DNA of 64,000 bases from Tetramitus jugosus (lineage: Eukaryota > Heterolobosea > Eutetramitea > Acrasida > Vahlkampfiidae), in the NCBI GenBank assembly GCA_937625935.1, contig OW569350.1:186001-250000 (forward strand). The letters run 5' to 3'. Within the stretch, counting starts at the first letter, position 1; the number at the start of each line of letters is the position of its first letter. Under the pieces are notes generated by a model, which was given only the letters and a program-made list of their open reading frames with translations, made no database searches and was not told where the DNA came from. A program made the translations under genes and the position numbers. Positions 31,384-40,765 of this stretch are shown here, piece after piece.

Positions 31384-33210
31384 TCAATTAACTTGTGATG
31401 CATCTTGTAACAACGTGCCATGGTCCACCCATAGCAACTGAGCAACAAAATCAACACATTCAGCAGCCGCCTTGTCCAGAAGATCAGCTCCAGCCATGCG
31501 GTAGGAGCGTGACTTCCGAACAGGCATAATGTGAACCATGTGCTGTTGCAAAGCGCGCTGCAAGGTGAACTCTACATCGACTCTACGCCACCGAACAGAC
31601 TGCAGATTATGCAGAATATGTTTTGCAAATTCAACATCGCGAACATTGTCCGAAAAGTATCCATTCGAGTTATCGTCGCCATCATGTGGTTCGTGCTCAG
31701 TGCCCTTTAGCTCACCAACTGAAAGATGCCGTATCACTTGTTGCGCTAGTTCTTGTGCGACTTCAACAGAAGGTGTAGAGAGTACTTCACTCGTTGGCTG
31801 TACGGGCTCTATTTCTGCTTCTTTCTGTGGTTCTGGTTCTGTCTGCTTCGTTTCTTCATTGGCCTCAGCAGCAACAACAACATTTCTCATCCTAGGGTGC
31901 AGCAATCCACTCAGATATTTTTCATCTTCAAATCCAGAATAACCTACAATCTTAAACTCTGGAACGCTAGTGTATTTTGGAACGGGATAGGGATTGAAAC
32001 TACGGACACTAGCAGAAGAGAATGGAACACTCATATCAAAGTGAGAAATGGCCAAAGCAGTTCGAAATCGAAACTGCTCCAAAGCTTTCATGTACACACT
32101 GTTTGGATGACTCATAATATCCAACAGGCACATGTTTTGATGCTGTGTCGGGCTCATTGTTCGTCTGCTCTTTCTCCGACTACTGCGCTTTCCACTGCCG
32201 CTGCTGCTGTTGCTACTGCTGTTGGAGCTATGATGTGCATTGCCTCCACCAATATATGTGATACTGTTAGCACTCGTAGCACTATCACAGTCACTGCTAT
32301 TGTTACTGTTGCTACCGCTATTGTTATTATTGGCTTCTAGAATCGTCATCAACATGGGTATTTCATCAGTTAGTGAAAGCTCTTGACCAGTTCTGCCAAC
32401 AACAGTACTTAAGAAGGAGTGAGCGCCGAATCGCCACAGAGCTCTCATGAATGAGCCACCTGGTCTCCTCGATCCCAAATGAGGACTCGTCAGTGTCAGA
32501 AAGCTCGTCGGGACGCACTTTGAGCGCACGGGCGCAAACCTAGCAAAAATTTCAATGGCGCCGCTGTTGCTATCATCGTAGAGGCAATTCTTTTTTTGTT
32601 CGTGGAAGAGCCACGTAATGGCATTGCGGTTGATGAGACCTCCCAAGCTATGACCAATGAACGACAGGTAAATTCGTTCAAATTTTTCATGTAGCTTGTG
32701 TTTATTGACACAATAATCAACAACTTCGAGCGCGTTCAGTTGACCTAGGATCTCAATGCCGTCGTGCGTCCGCCCGTTCGTTGCTCGCACCCGTATCGTG
32801 TAAACGAGCCGGTCCGCGGAGTTTTCAGATGTCGGAGTAATATTACTGTCGTCCTGATTGACCGGAGCTGCGGTGTCATTGTTGTTGTTGTCTGATTCTT
32901 CTTCTGTGGTCATCAGAGTAGTAGGCTCCTTGGACAATATGCTTTGCTCCACAAAATAAAAGTCTTCATCAGTACCATGCAAACCGTGTTGCAGGACAAA
33001 TACGTGACAATGTGAGGACAATGGACAGCGTTGTCGTGTCTTTTGTTGATTGGGAGTGGTGGGAGTAGTAGTGGTGGATACGGGAGAGGATGACATTTGT
33101 TCGTTGTTGTTTTTTGCGAGTGGAAGAGTGGGATGATGATTTGATACGTTGGTTGAAGATGTTATGTGTTGTTGGTGTGGTCTCTTTTGTTCAAATGGAA
33201 TCAAGAACAT
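31384..33210 (-). CDS. DUF676-type serine esterase/lipase (alpha/beta hydrolase)
   Basis: 608 residues. An Asn/Thr/Pro-rich N-terminus leads into an alpha/beta hydrolase starting at VFVLQHGLHGTDEDF (oxyanion-type HGLHG). The nucleophile elbow GHSLGG has Ser188, followed by SFLTLTSPHLGSRRPG, typical of the DUF676 putative serine esterase family. A probable catalytic His region is near FDMSVPFSSASVRSF. Two low-complexity insertions (NNNNSGSNSNNSSD; SSNSSSNSSSGSG) interrupt the domain. Its stop codon is only 42 bp from that of the kinase-NACHT gene, in convergent orientation. Substrate unknown; probably lipid. In fungi, alpha/beta hydrolases of related type (SesB) are NLR-linked effectors, so the adjacency is noted but may be chance. 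Confidence 0.82.
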   Translation of the reverse strand: MFLIPFEQKRPHQQHITSSTNVSNHHPTLPLAKNNNEQMSSSPVSTTTTPTTPNQQKTRQRCPLSSHCHVFVLQHGLHGTDEDFYFVEQSILSKEPTTLMTTEEESDNNNNDTAAPVNQDDSNITPTSENSADRLVYTIRVRATNGRTHDGIEILGQLNALEVVDYCVNKHKLHEKFERIYLSFIGHSLGGLINRNAITWLFHEQKKNCLYDDSNSGAIEIFARFAPVRSKCVPTSFLTLTSPHLGSRRPGGSFMRALWRFGAHSFLSTVVGRTGQELSLTDEIPMLMTILEANNNNSGSNSNNSSDCDSATSANSITYIGGGNAHHSSNSSSNSSSGSGKRSSRRKSRRTMSPTQHQNMCLLDIMSHPNSVYMKALEQFRFRTALAISHFDMSVPFSSASVRSFNPYPVPKYTSVPEFKIVGYSGFEDEKYLSGLLHPRMRNVVVAAEANEETKQTEPEPQKEAEIEPVQPTSEVLSTPSVEVAQELAQQVIRHLSVGELKGTEHEPHDGDDNSNGYFSDNVRDVEFAKHILHNLQSVRWRRVDVEFTLQRALQQHMVHIMPVRKSRSYRMAGADLLDKAAAECVDFVAQLLWVDHGTLLQDASQVN

Positions 33211-33472
33211 GATCGTCTGGTTCGTCCTTGTCTAAACATCGATTATCCCAGACGGACCACCATTCTGCGCACTGTTGTTGGACCATAAAAAGACCAATGG
33301 ATCGAGCGGAATAATAAGGGACTTTTTTTTGGGCGACTATTCGAAAGTCCCTATTGTCACCGATTGAGAGGATTCGAGCTTGTATTCTATTTATTTTATT
33401 CAAATTGTACAGTTGGGTTGTAGGTGTGGATCAGAGCCAACCTACGGAACAATATTTTGTTCTGTTGCACTT

Positions 33473-33793
33473 TTACTCTTGAACATCCTTGCTCAAGATG
33501 GTCATGAGATCACCGTGGTGGCTGTCAAAAGCAGGGCACTTCTTGACTTGATCGTGTGGAATGTTCTTGACACTGTCATGCAGGTCCTTCATCGAGTGAG
33601 CATGGTCAAATGGGCACTTGTGGTTGGAGAAGGCAGGGCATTGAGACAACAAGCTATTGTAGTGTTGTTCAAACACGTTTCTCTCAGCTTCGTTCAGTGG
33701 ACATGCGCTTGGTTGTTGATCACGAGGCAATTCAACAAAATTCTTCATCTTTTCCAAGACTTCTACCATTGTTGGACCAGTTTGTTCGACCAT
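33473..33793 (-). CDS. Small protein with four Cys-Pro motifs
   Basis: 106 residues (MVEQTGPTMVEVLEK...). The only four cysteines are each followed by proline: ACPL, QCPAF, KCPFDHAH and KCPAFDSHH, with histidines close by in two cases. Cys-Pro dipeptides in this spacing resemble heme regulatory motifs, so heme or metal sensing is a possible role, by inference. No signal peptide or membrane segment; predicted mostly helical. The ATG at 33793 is followed by a complete open frame without introns. A 260-bp spacer holding nothing recognisable separates it from the esterase gene start. No family assigned. Confidence 0.7.
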   Translation of the reverse strand: MVEQTGPTMVEVLEKMKNFVELPRDQQPSACPLNEAERNVFEQHYNSLLSQCPAFSNHKCPFDHAHSMKDLHDSVKNIPHDQVKKCPAFDSHHGDLMTILSKDVQE

Positions 33794-34200
33794 TTTGTGT
33801 GTAAAGTAAGCAGGATATTGGATTTGTTATTGGTGTGTTGTTGGGTTTGTTGAAAGGAGTTCGCAAGAGTTTTTTGCCCAGAAAGACTTGTTGAAAACCG
33901 AAGCGAGAAATCAGTTGACAAAAGACTCCTCATCACCATCACCCTTCAAAGACACCCCACCTGAATGTTAATTTTAGGTACTACCGGCTAGGTTTGTTTT
34001 TGTTGAACTATCAAAAAAAAAGTGACATGCCGACACCGCCAAAAGTTCCACAATAACTTGCCGTAGATGTGAACAATTCGAACGGACAACAACCATCGAT
34101 TTCAATTTCTTGCTTTTGCCAGCAGCGTTCCGCACACGAAAAAGACCATCGACAAAACCAAGCAGCAAAGGGCATCTCTCAACACCAAAAAAAAAACAGC
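33794..34200. other. Divergent intergenic region
   Basis: 407 bp between the CP-motif gene (minus) and the glycosyltransferase-like gene (plus). An A-run at about 34015-34022 and the A/C-rich leader before the ATG at 34201 are the only notable features; no gene or RNA recognised. Confidence 0.4.
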
Positions 34201-36663
34201 ATGAACCACACGCGCGCCAACAGCAGTAACAAGAGGGGACCTATCACATCATTCACTGCCTATAGCAGCAATCGGAGACTACTGACCATACTCATTGTTG
34301 TCTGTGTGACTCTTCCCCTCATATTTTACACACTTCACATTTACAATGACGCTGATTCACTGAATCGCAAAACACTACTAGGTGATAATACAAATCATGG
34401 TATACCTCCATTGGTCCAAATCAACAATGACAATCTCATTTTTAAGCAACAACAATTTCCCAATGATTATCATATCAACAAACAAAATGAAATAATCAAC
34501 AACTATCCTAAGCCCATTGTACCACAACCACAACCACAACAACAACAACAACAACAGCCACTGCAACAACAAGAGCAACAACAAAAACCTTATGCATGGC
34601 CAAGAGAAGATGAAAATTCAATCAAAAACACTCTACAAAAGGAAGAAGACATGAAAGAGTCTCAACAACAACAACAAAATGCACAATGGCAACAACAACC
34701 ACAACAACAACAGCAAGAAGAAGTTGGTGTGAACAACAATTTGGAACAAAACACGAATCAACAACGTTTCAACAATGTGCCGCCACAAGAACCTCTGAAC
34801 AACATTCAGCGACTCGTTCAAAAACAACAACAGCTACTCCAACAACAACAACAACAAAAGGAAGAAGCAGTGGAGCATCATGAAGACGAAAATGAAGATG
34901 CCAACACTAAGAATCATGACGAGGACGATGATGACAATAATGCGCTCATTAGGAAAAGGCAACCACCTCTTGAGAAGAAGAAGAAGAAGACTTTCGGAGT
35001 CGATGAAAGAGAACCGAATGATGCCGATGATGATGAACAACATTTGCTACAGAGACAACAGCAAAAACAACAATTGCTAGAGCAAGAGCGAACTCGAAAG
35101 GCACAAATTCAAAGAAAACAACAAGTAGAGAAGGAACAACAAGAAGAACAACAGGAAGAAGAAGAAGACACTATTGAAAAACGGAGAAGGAGGAAAACAC
35201 GACCTGTCGCACGTAACTTTGAAGATGATGATCAACACGATGAGAAACAGCAAGATAATGAAGAAGAAGAAGAAGTTAAGAAGAAACCTGCTGTTAGAGT
35301 CAAGAAAGTAGTCAAGAACAAGAACAATAGGATGAATGACGATGAGGACAATGAAGAAGATGGTGATGAGGATGCTGAGGAGGAGAAGGCAGCAGTGCGT
35401 GAACCTAAAAGACAAAAACGGAATGCAAATACCGATAATGATCACGAGGAAGAAGATGAACAAGATGAACAAGATGAACAAGATGAACAAGATGAACAAG
35501 ATGAACAAGATGAAAAAAACAAGAAACCAAAGAGACCACTCAAGAGAGTCAATAAGACTGAAAGAGAGGACGTGCATAATGAAGATGAAGAAGAAGCAGA
35601 AGAAGCTGAGAATGCATCCAGTCGAAAGAATGCTCGAAAAAAGGCTCTTGCTAGAGAGAAGCGTGATGGTGATGAAGAAGAGGAAGAAGAAAAGTCAAAA
35701 GACAAGTTGATCGGCAAGAGCAAAAAAGGATTGAATGAAGAGCCGCAAGAGGTGAACAAGAAGCAAGCAAAGAAGGACGACGAGAACAGCACAGGCACTA
35801 ACAACAAGAATTCTATGTCCGAGGATAATCCATCGACCAAGCCTGTTGCACAACAGGAAGAAAAGAATGCGGTCACCGAAACTGCCGAACCACAGAAACC
35901 AAAGGCTCAACCTCCAGCGTATCAGCGATCATTGGAATCTGATATTCAGAACGCGATTACAAAACAAAGAGACTTAATTCTCACAACTGTTGTCGAAGAT
36001 AATGTCAATGTGTTTAAGCTGTGGTACAAGAGTTTGGTCAAGTTGGGCCTCGAGAAGCATGTTTTCATCTTTTCAAACTCTGCGACAGCGCCAATGTTGA
36101 AGGAGGCAAACTACAACAATGTGGTCTACTTTAAGAATGATCGAGGATATCCATTGATTGTCCAAAAGCACATGTTTTTAAGTTTGCTGCTTCAGAGAAA
36201 GGTCAATGTGTTGCTTGCTTCCTGCAATGCTTATTGGCTCAAGAATCCATTGGCATTTATTCATTCACCACATGAACATGATCCTTATTCCGAAGAGTCG
36301 AAACCAAAACCAGGAGATATCATTGGCCTCCAGAGAAGTTACAACTCACCTGGCTTAAGCTTCAGCTTAGCCTATTTTAACAATACGGACATCTTGCGTA
36401 ATGTGTGGAGACAAGCTGGTAAGAGCAACTTACTGCTCCAATTGAAGCGTCCAAAGTTTAGTGCAGCCGAAGAGGATTCTGCGCTCAACAAGTTTATCAA
36501 GGGTACTGAGCTAACGTTGCAACTATTTCCAAAGCAATCCTTCCCACCATCAGTTGAAGAAATGGAGGAAGGTGCGGACATTCAAGTGTTGAACAATCTC
36601 GACGCAGAGCACATTGAGGAGTTGTACGATGCAGGTTTGTTGCACGAAGATGACGCAACATGA
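34201..36663 (+). CDS. Type II membrane protein with nucleotide-diphospho-sugar transferase-like domain
   Basis: 820 residues from the ATG at 34201; the open frame upstream begins at GTG. A single transmembrane helix near residues 25-45 (RRLLTILIVVCVTLPLIFYTLHIY) gives a Golgi type II topology. A very long stem (about 80-610) is Gln-rich and then extremely rich in Glu, Asp, Lys and Arg, including six perfect DEQ units. The C-terminal domain of about 200 residues (DLILTTVVEDNVNVFKLWYKSL...VFIFSN...YPLIVQKHMFLSLLL...YWLKNPL) follows the nucleotide-diphospho-sugar transferase family (PF03407 type). Where active members have a DxD metal motif before the WLxxPL segment, this protein has ASCNAYWLKNPL, so catalysis is doubtful. 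Could act as a non-catalytic lectin or scaffold. Confidence 0.78.
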   Translation: MNHTRANSSNKRGPITSFTAYSSNRRLLTILIVVCVTLPLIFYTLHIYNDADSLNRKTLLGDNTNHGIPPLVQINNDNLIFKQQQFPNDYHINKQNEIINNYPKPIVPQPQPQQQQQQQPLQQQEQQQKPYAWPREDENSIKNTLQKEEDMKESQQQQQNAQWQQQPQQQQQEEVGVNNNLEQNTNQQRFNNVPPQEPLNNIQRLVQKQQQLLQQQQQQKEEAVEHHEDENEDANTKNHDEDDDDNNALIRKRQPPLEKKKKKTFGVDEREPNDADDDEQHLLQRQQQKQQLLEQERTRKAQIQRKQQVEKEQQEEQQEEEEDTIEKRRRRKTRPVARNFEDDDQHDEKQQDNEEEEEVKKKPAVRVKKVVKNKNNRMNDDEDNEEDGDEDAEEEKAAVREPKRQKRNANTDNDHEEEDEQDEQDEQDEQDEQDEQDEKNKKPKRPLKRVNKTEREDVHNEDEEEAEEAENASSRKNARKKALAREKRDGDEEEEEEKSKDKLIGKSKKGLNEEPQEVNKKQAKKDDENSTGTNNKNSMSEDNPSTKPVAQQEEKNAVTETAEPQKPKAQPPAYQRSLESDIQNAITKQRDLILTTVVEDNVNVFKLWYKSLVKLGLEKHVFIFSNSATAPMLKEANYNNVVYFKNDRGYPLIVQKHMFLSLLLQRKVNVLLASCNAYWLKNPLAFIHSPHEHDPYSEESKPKPGDIIGLQRSYNSPGLSFSLAYFNNTDILRNVWRQAGKSNLLLQLKRPKFSAAEEDSALNKFIKGTELTLQLFPKQSFPPSVEEMEEGADIQVLNNLDAEHIEELYDAGLLHEDDAT
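35455..35508 (+). repeat. Six perfect copies of a 9-bp unit (GATGAACAA)
   Basis: A coding minisatellite inside the stem of the glycosyltransferase-like protein: GATGAACAA repeated six times in frame (Asp-Glu-Gln), followed by GATGAA. The nucleotide-level perfection suggests recent expansion and probable length variation between strains. Confidence 0.9.
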
Positions 36664-36742
36664 CCATATAGAGAATAAACAAGCACACACAATGGATCAT
36701 TGTACTATATATAAAAACTGAACATTAGCTGTATTTTAAGTT

Positions 36743-37777
36743 TTACTTTGGTTTTCCAAACACAATCTTCTTGCCAGTCCAATTCGTGTTCTCCAGCATT
36801 CCTCTCTGTTTTCTCTTTTCGAGAATCGATGGATGCACAATCACATCGGTAGCTACAGTAGGCTTATTAGTCGAAGCAACCTTGTTGTTATTAACATTGG
36901 TGGTGGATGGAGCAGCGGGAGTCATTGGCTTTCGATCGAATCCATTCTGATTTTGACTCCGAGTATTGTTCCTTGAAAATTGTTGTTGTGATTGTTGCGC
37001 ATTCGGTTTTTTGTGATTGTTGAATGATTGATTGTCTCTCGTGTATGTCTTGCTTGTTTTCTCTGCTGATGAGAAGGATGACGCTTGTTTATCAATGGTC
37101 TTGTTTGCATCATTGAATTTCATGTGTCGATTATTGTAATTCGTTGCAGTACCATCCACTGTCTTTGCAAATGTTTTTGTTGTTGTTGATGGTTTCGTTG
37201 ACAACATTTTGTTCGATTTTTCAATCTTCTTGTTATCGTCATCATCATCATCATCGTTATGAGCACTGGATGAAAAGACGACAATCGTGGATCCATCACT
37301 ACCAAATTTCATTCTCTTGCCCACATATTTTTTCATTTGATCAATGGTTCGTTTTCGTATACGAATGGACCATGATGGATGCAGCGTATCAATCGAAACT
37401 GCACAATTTTTACCTTGTTCGGTCAATGGGAAGAGAATGTTTGATTTTGATGTTTTTTCAATCATTGCTTGTTGTTGTAATTTTTCATCTTCTTCTTCAC
37501 TATTTTGTTGTTGTTGTTGTGCATTTTTTAAGAATTTCTTCTTTTCTTTTAATGTGACAAATGTTTGATTGGATGAATTATTGTTATTGTTGGAGTGTTG
37601 TTCATCTAATAAATCTTGTTCTTTAGTGATGGATGTTTGTTCTTCTTCTTGTTCTATTTGTTCTATTTGTTCATCATCGTCAGAGGAGAAGAAATCTTCG
37701 TCATCGGACATGATTTCACCACCGAGAGTCTCTAGAAACATACTACCACTTTTGAGCGATTGTTGTGTTGTTGTCAT
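36743..37777 (-). CDS. Bud22/SRFBP1-like nucleolar-type protein with duplicated C-terminal motif
   Basis: 344 residues from the ATG at 37777 (the frame upstream starts at TTG). Highly charged, low complexity: acidic SDDEDFFSSDDDEQIE, Asn/Gln runs, a seven-Asp run, and a Lys/Asn/Ser-rich C-terminal half. The recognisable element is a motif of the type found at the end of Bud22/SRFBP1 rRNA-processing proteins (HPSW, basic residues, then GKKIxF). It occurs twice: LHPSWSIRIRKR...YVGKRMKFG in the middle and VHPSILEKRKQR...WTGKKIVFGK at the very C-terminus. Assignment is tentative because only the motif, not a full domain, is shared. A role in ribosome biogenesis is inference. Divergent from the TCAIM-like gene with a 172-bp gap. 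Confidence 0.55.
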   Translation of the reverse strand: MTTTQQSLKSGSMFLETLGGEIMSDDEDFFSSDDDEQIEQIEQEEEQTSITKEQDLLDEQHSNNNNNSSNQTFVTLKEKKKFLKNAQQQQQNSEEEDEKLQQQAMIEKTSKSNILFPLTEQGKNCAVSIDTLHPSWSIRIRKRTIDQMKKYVGKRMKFGSDGSTIVVFSSSAHNDDDDDDDNKKIEKSNKMLSTKPSTTTKTFAKTVDGTATNYNNRHMKFNDANKTIDKQASSFSSAEKTSKTYTRDNQSFNNHKKPNAQQSQQQFSRNNTRSQNQNGFDRKPMTPAAPSTTNVNNNKVASTNKPTVATDVIVHPSILEKRKQRGMLENTNWTGKKIVFGKPK

Positions 37778-37949
37778 CTTGTCAAGATTGTTGTTGTTGT
37801 TGTTTTTCAATTTTGTTGTTTGTTTTTCTTCTTCTCTCCGATTGCATTTTTCGAATGTTCATGGAAAAGATTGAACACTGATGTCGTGGAAATTTCACAC
37901 AGATAGGAAAAATATTCTTCAGCAGCACACAACATCAACAAAACAAAAA

Positions 37950-40736
37950 ATGAAAAAGTGGACTAGTAGAGGAAATTGTCGCACAGCCAGTTTGCTCTTG
38001 CTGAATCATCAGCGACCATCACTCACTCGAACCATCACTCTTGCATCTCTCCTCCCATCATCATCATCAACAACAACTACTACTACTACTACTAGTACGA
38101 TTCGAAATCATCATCATCATCATTTTCATCATCGTTATCATGACTTGACCAACAAAAACAACAGTAATAACAACAAATATTTCAACATTCAAAAACAACA
38201 TTTTCATACCTCTTCCATCAGACATCAGACTGACCAAGAAGACTATTATCAAACATCAAGCTCTACAGGTAGCAGCAGTAGCGGTAGTAGTGGAAGCAGT
38301 GGAAGCAGTAGTGGTGGTGGAATTCAGAATCCCTATGTCAAATCACTTCGAAAATTCTTTTTAAAAGTTCATCCTGATTTTTTCAATGATCAACCAAAGT
38401 TTCAATCATTGAATCAAAAGTCGTTTCAAGAGTTGAATGAAATGTTGAATTGGTTGGATGATTATTCGGAGATTGCACTTCAGCTCGAAAGGTCACAATC
38501 TCCCAAACAAACTTCGATTTATCCGCCGGAGAATCGGACTTTTGTGTTTTATTCAAGAATGAGCTTGAATGATAGTGTGGTGACTGCAGAAGAACGACAA
38601 AAGGTGCCTAGTCAGCGTATAGAGTCCAATTTTGTGGTACCGCGTGATTTCTTTCCTGATTTCTCTCTAAAGAGCGTTCGTATCATCACAAAACAAATTG
38701 ATGATTGCATCTTGAGTCTGTTGTCTCAAGCAGGAATTGCAAAACCTGATTTTGAAGGTGCAAGAGCCGCTCAGGAAGGTGGTGATGCTGCAACTGAAGC
38801 AAGTAGAGGTTGGGTGTTCAATGATGAGCCATTGTTTGGTGGTGAAGATGTTTCGGAGAGTCGAAAGCGCGGTGAACGAGTCAACAAGGATGCACTGAGA
38901 GAAGAGTTTAGAATGGCATTGATCAATAACACACAGAACAAGAGTGTGGAGAGAATGAAGAGTGGAGAGTGGTGGGAAGATGATATTCCGAGTGTGGATA
39001 CCTTGGTGGAGAATGGTATGCTGTATTTGAGTCGTGATTTGTCATTGGTCGAGTCGCAAAAGGCGTTGGAAAGCTTGCGCAGACACATTTACAATATGGA
39101 GTTTTATCGGTGGAGTACGATACCTGTGATGATTGGACCATCGGGTCAGTATGTTCCCAATGAACCGGCACCTGGTTTCATAACGATTCCCTATGATTTC
39201 GACCCAAAGGAATTTATTCGTTTCTTGAATCGTTCGATTGAACAGGTGAACACGCAGAGAAAGTCAACTAGAGAACGTGCCCGACAGATTCAAATTTTGA
39301 AGAGCCAGATTGAAGAAGAGCTGAAGCTTTCAAAGTTGTCATGGAATGATACTTTTGTGAATGACAAGGGCGAAAAGCAAGTGGTCACACTCAAGTCTAC
39401 ACAGATATTGCAGTGTCTCGAGTCCATTTTCAACTCCTTGGAGGATATCAAGCTGATTTACGGCAAAGTTTTACCAGGTGTTCACATCATCATCGGAGAT
39501 GCATACAGAGTGATTAGCTCTGATGGATCAATCATGATCAAGTGGGACATGAGAGCTACACCAGAAACTAATGAGTTGGTTGATTATTTTGAGTTTTTGG
39601 GCGCTGAAACACTGAAGAATTGTAGTCGATTGGCCATTGCGATGAAGCGATTGACAGAAGAGTCGAAAAAGATGGGTAATGCGATTATTGATAGACTTGG
39701 ATGCGAGGCATTAGATGTCGTGAGTCACTCTGATCATTCAATTGCCATCAAGTTTACCTTCTTGAAGAATCTAGAGCAACAATTGTTGTTCTTGAGTCGA
39801 TATGTCTGGACAGATTACTTGTTTGTCATGACAGACGATGACATTATTATGGGAAGAGGCAAATTGGATGGTGTCAAGATTGATACCGACGAGAAGCGAG
39901 TCTTGTTGCCTGCTGCCTTCACAGAAGAGAATCTTGTGAAGGTTGTGGACGAGTGGGATAAAAAGCAGAAGAAACTATTGCAGGGTAACTCAAAAGATGA
40001 CGATATGGACAAGTTTGATAATGACTTTGTGAGAGGTATGACACTGATGAATCAGATTATGGAGTTGGAGCTCAAGGATCCCGATTTTGTTGAGTTCTAT
40101 AACTCTGATGTGTTAGACAAGGATGACATCAATAAGGCGAAGGAAGAGGATGATGAAATGGGTGATATGGATGATATGGTCGACTCTGAAAAATTGAAAG
40201 ATGAGGTGGACTTCAGTCCTGAGGGTATTGAACGATTAGGTAAGGAAACCATGAAACAAGCATATAAGTTGCATGACTTGTACTTGGAAGAGAAGAAAAT
40301 GATTCAGCAGTATCGAGAAGATCTAATCCAAAAGCGGAGGAAGAATCTGGAGAAGAAACTTTTGAAAACAAGTGACGAAGAAGCTAGGTTGAAACTAATC
40401 GAAGACTATCAAAGATTTGTGATGGCCAAGCAGAGATCGGTAGAGTACAGGAAGGTTGATATCGAGGGTAAGATTGATATTATTACTCAGGCTGTGTACG
40501 ATGATATAACGAGAATGTACGAAGAAAGGCAAAGAGAGAAGAGAATTTATCTGAGGAAGTACAAAGCATTCAACAATTCTCAAAGAATCAAGCAAAGAGT
40601 TCAGCTCAACTATGACCTGAAATCAGGAGATGTTTTAACTTCCTTTAATGACTTGGTCGCTAAGAAATACTCAACCGACCCACAGGCAGCAAAGATTAAT
40701 AGTGTGGTGGACTATCATTTTCCTGAGGCACAATAA
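37950..40736 (+). CDS. TCAIM: TCAIM-like mitochondrial protein (DUF4460/DUF4461)
   Basis: 928 residues from the ATG at 37950; an in-frame ATG at 37881 would add 23 residues, but the sequence there looks like A-rich leader. The N-terminus is a plausible mitochondrial presequence (MKKWTSRGNCRTASLLLL), followed by His, Asn and Ser/Gly runs. The conserved part starts at NPYVKSLRKFFLKVHPDFF, a J-domain-like block containing the HPD tripeptide, as in the DUF4460 domain of TCAIM. The DUF4461-type region follows (IPVMIGPSGQYVPNEPAPG; FITIPYDFDPKEF; HIIIGDAYRV). The C-terminal third is rich in charged coiled coil (EEKKMIQQYREDLIQKRRK). Animal TCAIM is a mitochondrial protein reported to influence 2-oxoglutarate dehydrogenase; the E1 gene in this window is unlinked. 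Function here unknown. Confidence 0.82.
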   Translation: MKKWTSRGNCRTASLLLLNHQRPSLTRTITLASLLPSSSSTTTTTTTTSTIRNHHHHHFHHRYHDLTNKNNSNNNKYFNIQKQHFHTSSIRHQTDQEDYYQTSSSTGSSSSGSSGSSGSSSGGGIQNPYVKSLRKFFLKVHPDFFNDQPKFQSLNQKSFQELNEMLNWLDDYSEIALQLERSQSPKQTSIYPPENRTFVFYSRMSLNDSVVTAEERQKVPSQRIESNFVVPRDFFPDFSLKSVRIITKQIDDCILSLLSQAGIAKPDFEGARAAQEGGDAATEASRGWVFNDEPLFGGEDVSESRKRGERVNKDALREEFRMALINNTQNKSVERMKSGEWWEDDIPSVDTLVENGMLYLSRDLSLVESQKALESLRRHIYNMEFYRWSTIPVMIGPSGQYVPNEPAPGFITIPYDFDPKEFIRFLNRSIEQVNTQRKSTRERARQIQILKSQIEEELKLSKLSWNDTFVNDKGEKQVVTLKSTQILQCLESIFNSLEDIKLIYGKVLPGVHIIIGDAYRVISSDGSIMIKWDMRATPETNELVDYFEFLGAETLKNCSRLAIAMKRLTEESKKMGNAIIDRLGCEALDVVSHSDHSIAIKFTFLKNLEQQLLFLSRYVWTDYLFVMTDDDIIMGRGKLDGVKIDTDEKRVLLPAAFTEENLVKVVDEWDKKQKKLLQGNSKDDDMDKFDNDFVRGMTLMNQIMELELKDPDFVEFYNSDVLDKDDINKAKEEDDEMGDMDDMVDSEKLKDEVDFSPEGIERLGKETMKQAYKLHDLYLEEKKMIQQYREDLIQKRRKNLEKKLLKTSDEEARLKLIEDYQRFVMAKQRSVEYRKVDIEGKIDIITQAVYDDITRMYEERQREKRIYLRKYKAFNNSQRIKQRVQLNYDLKSGDVLTSFNDLVAKKYSTDPQAAKINSVVDYHFPEAQ

Positions 40737-40765
40737 AACCTACTGAACAATACAAACAAGTGATG

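Noticed and set aside
35077-35876. Long minus-strand frames rich in Leu, Phe and Ser
   Set aside because: They are antisense shadows of the Glu/Lys/Gln-rich stem of the gene at 34201-36663.
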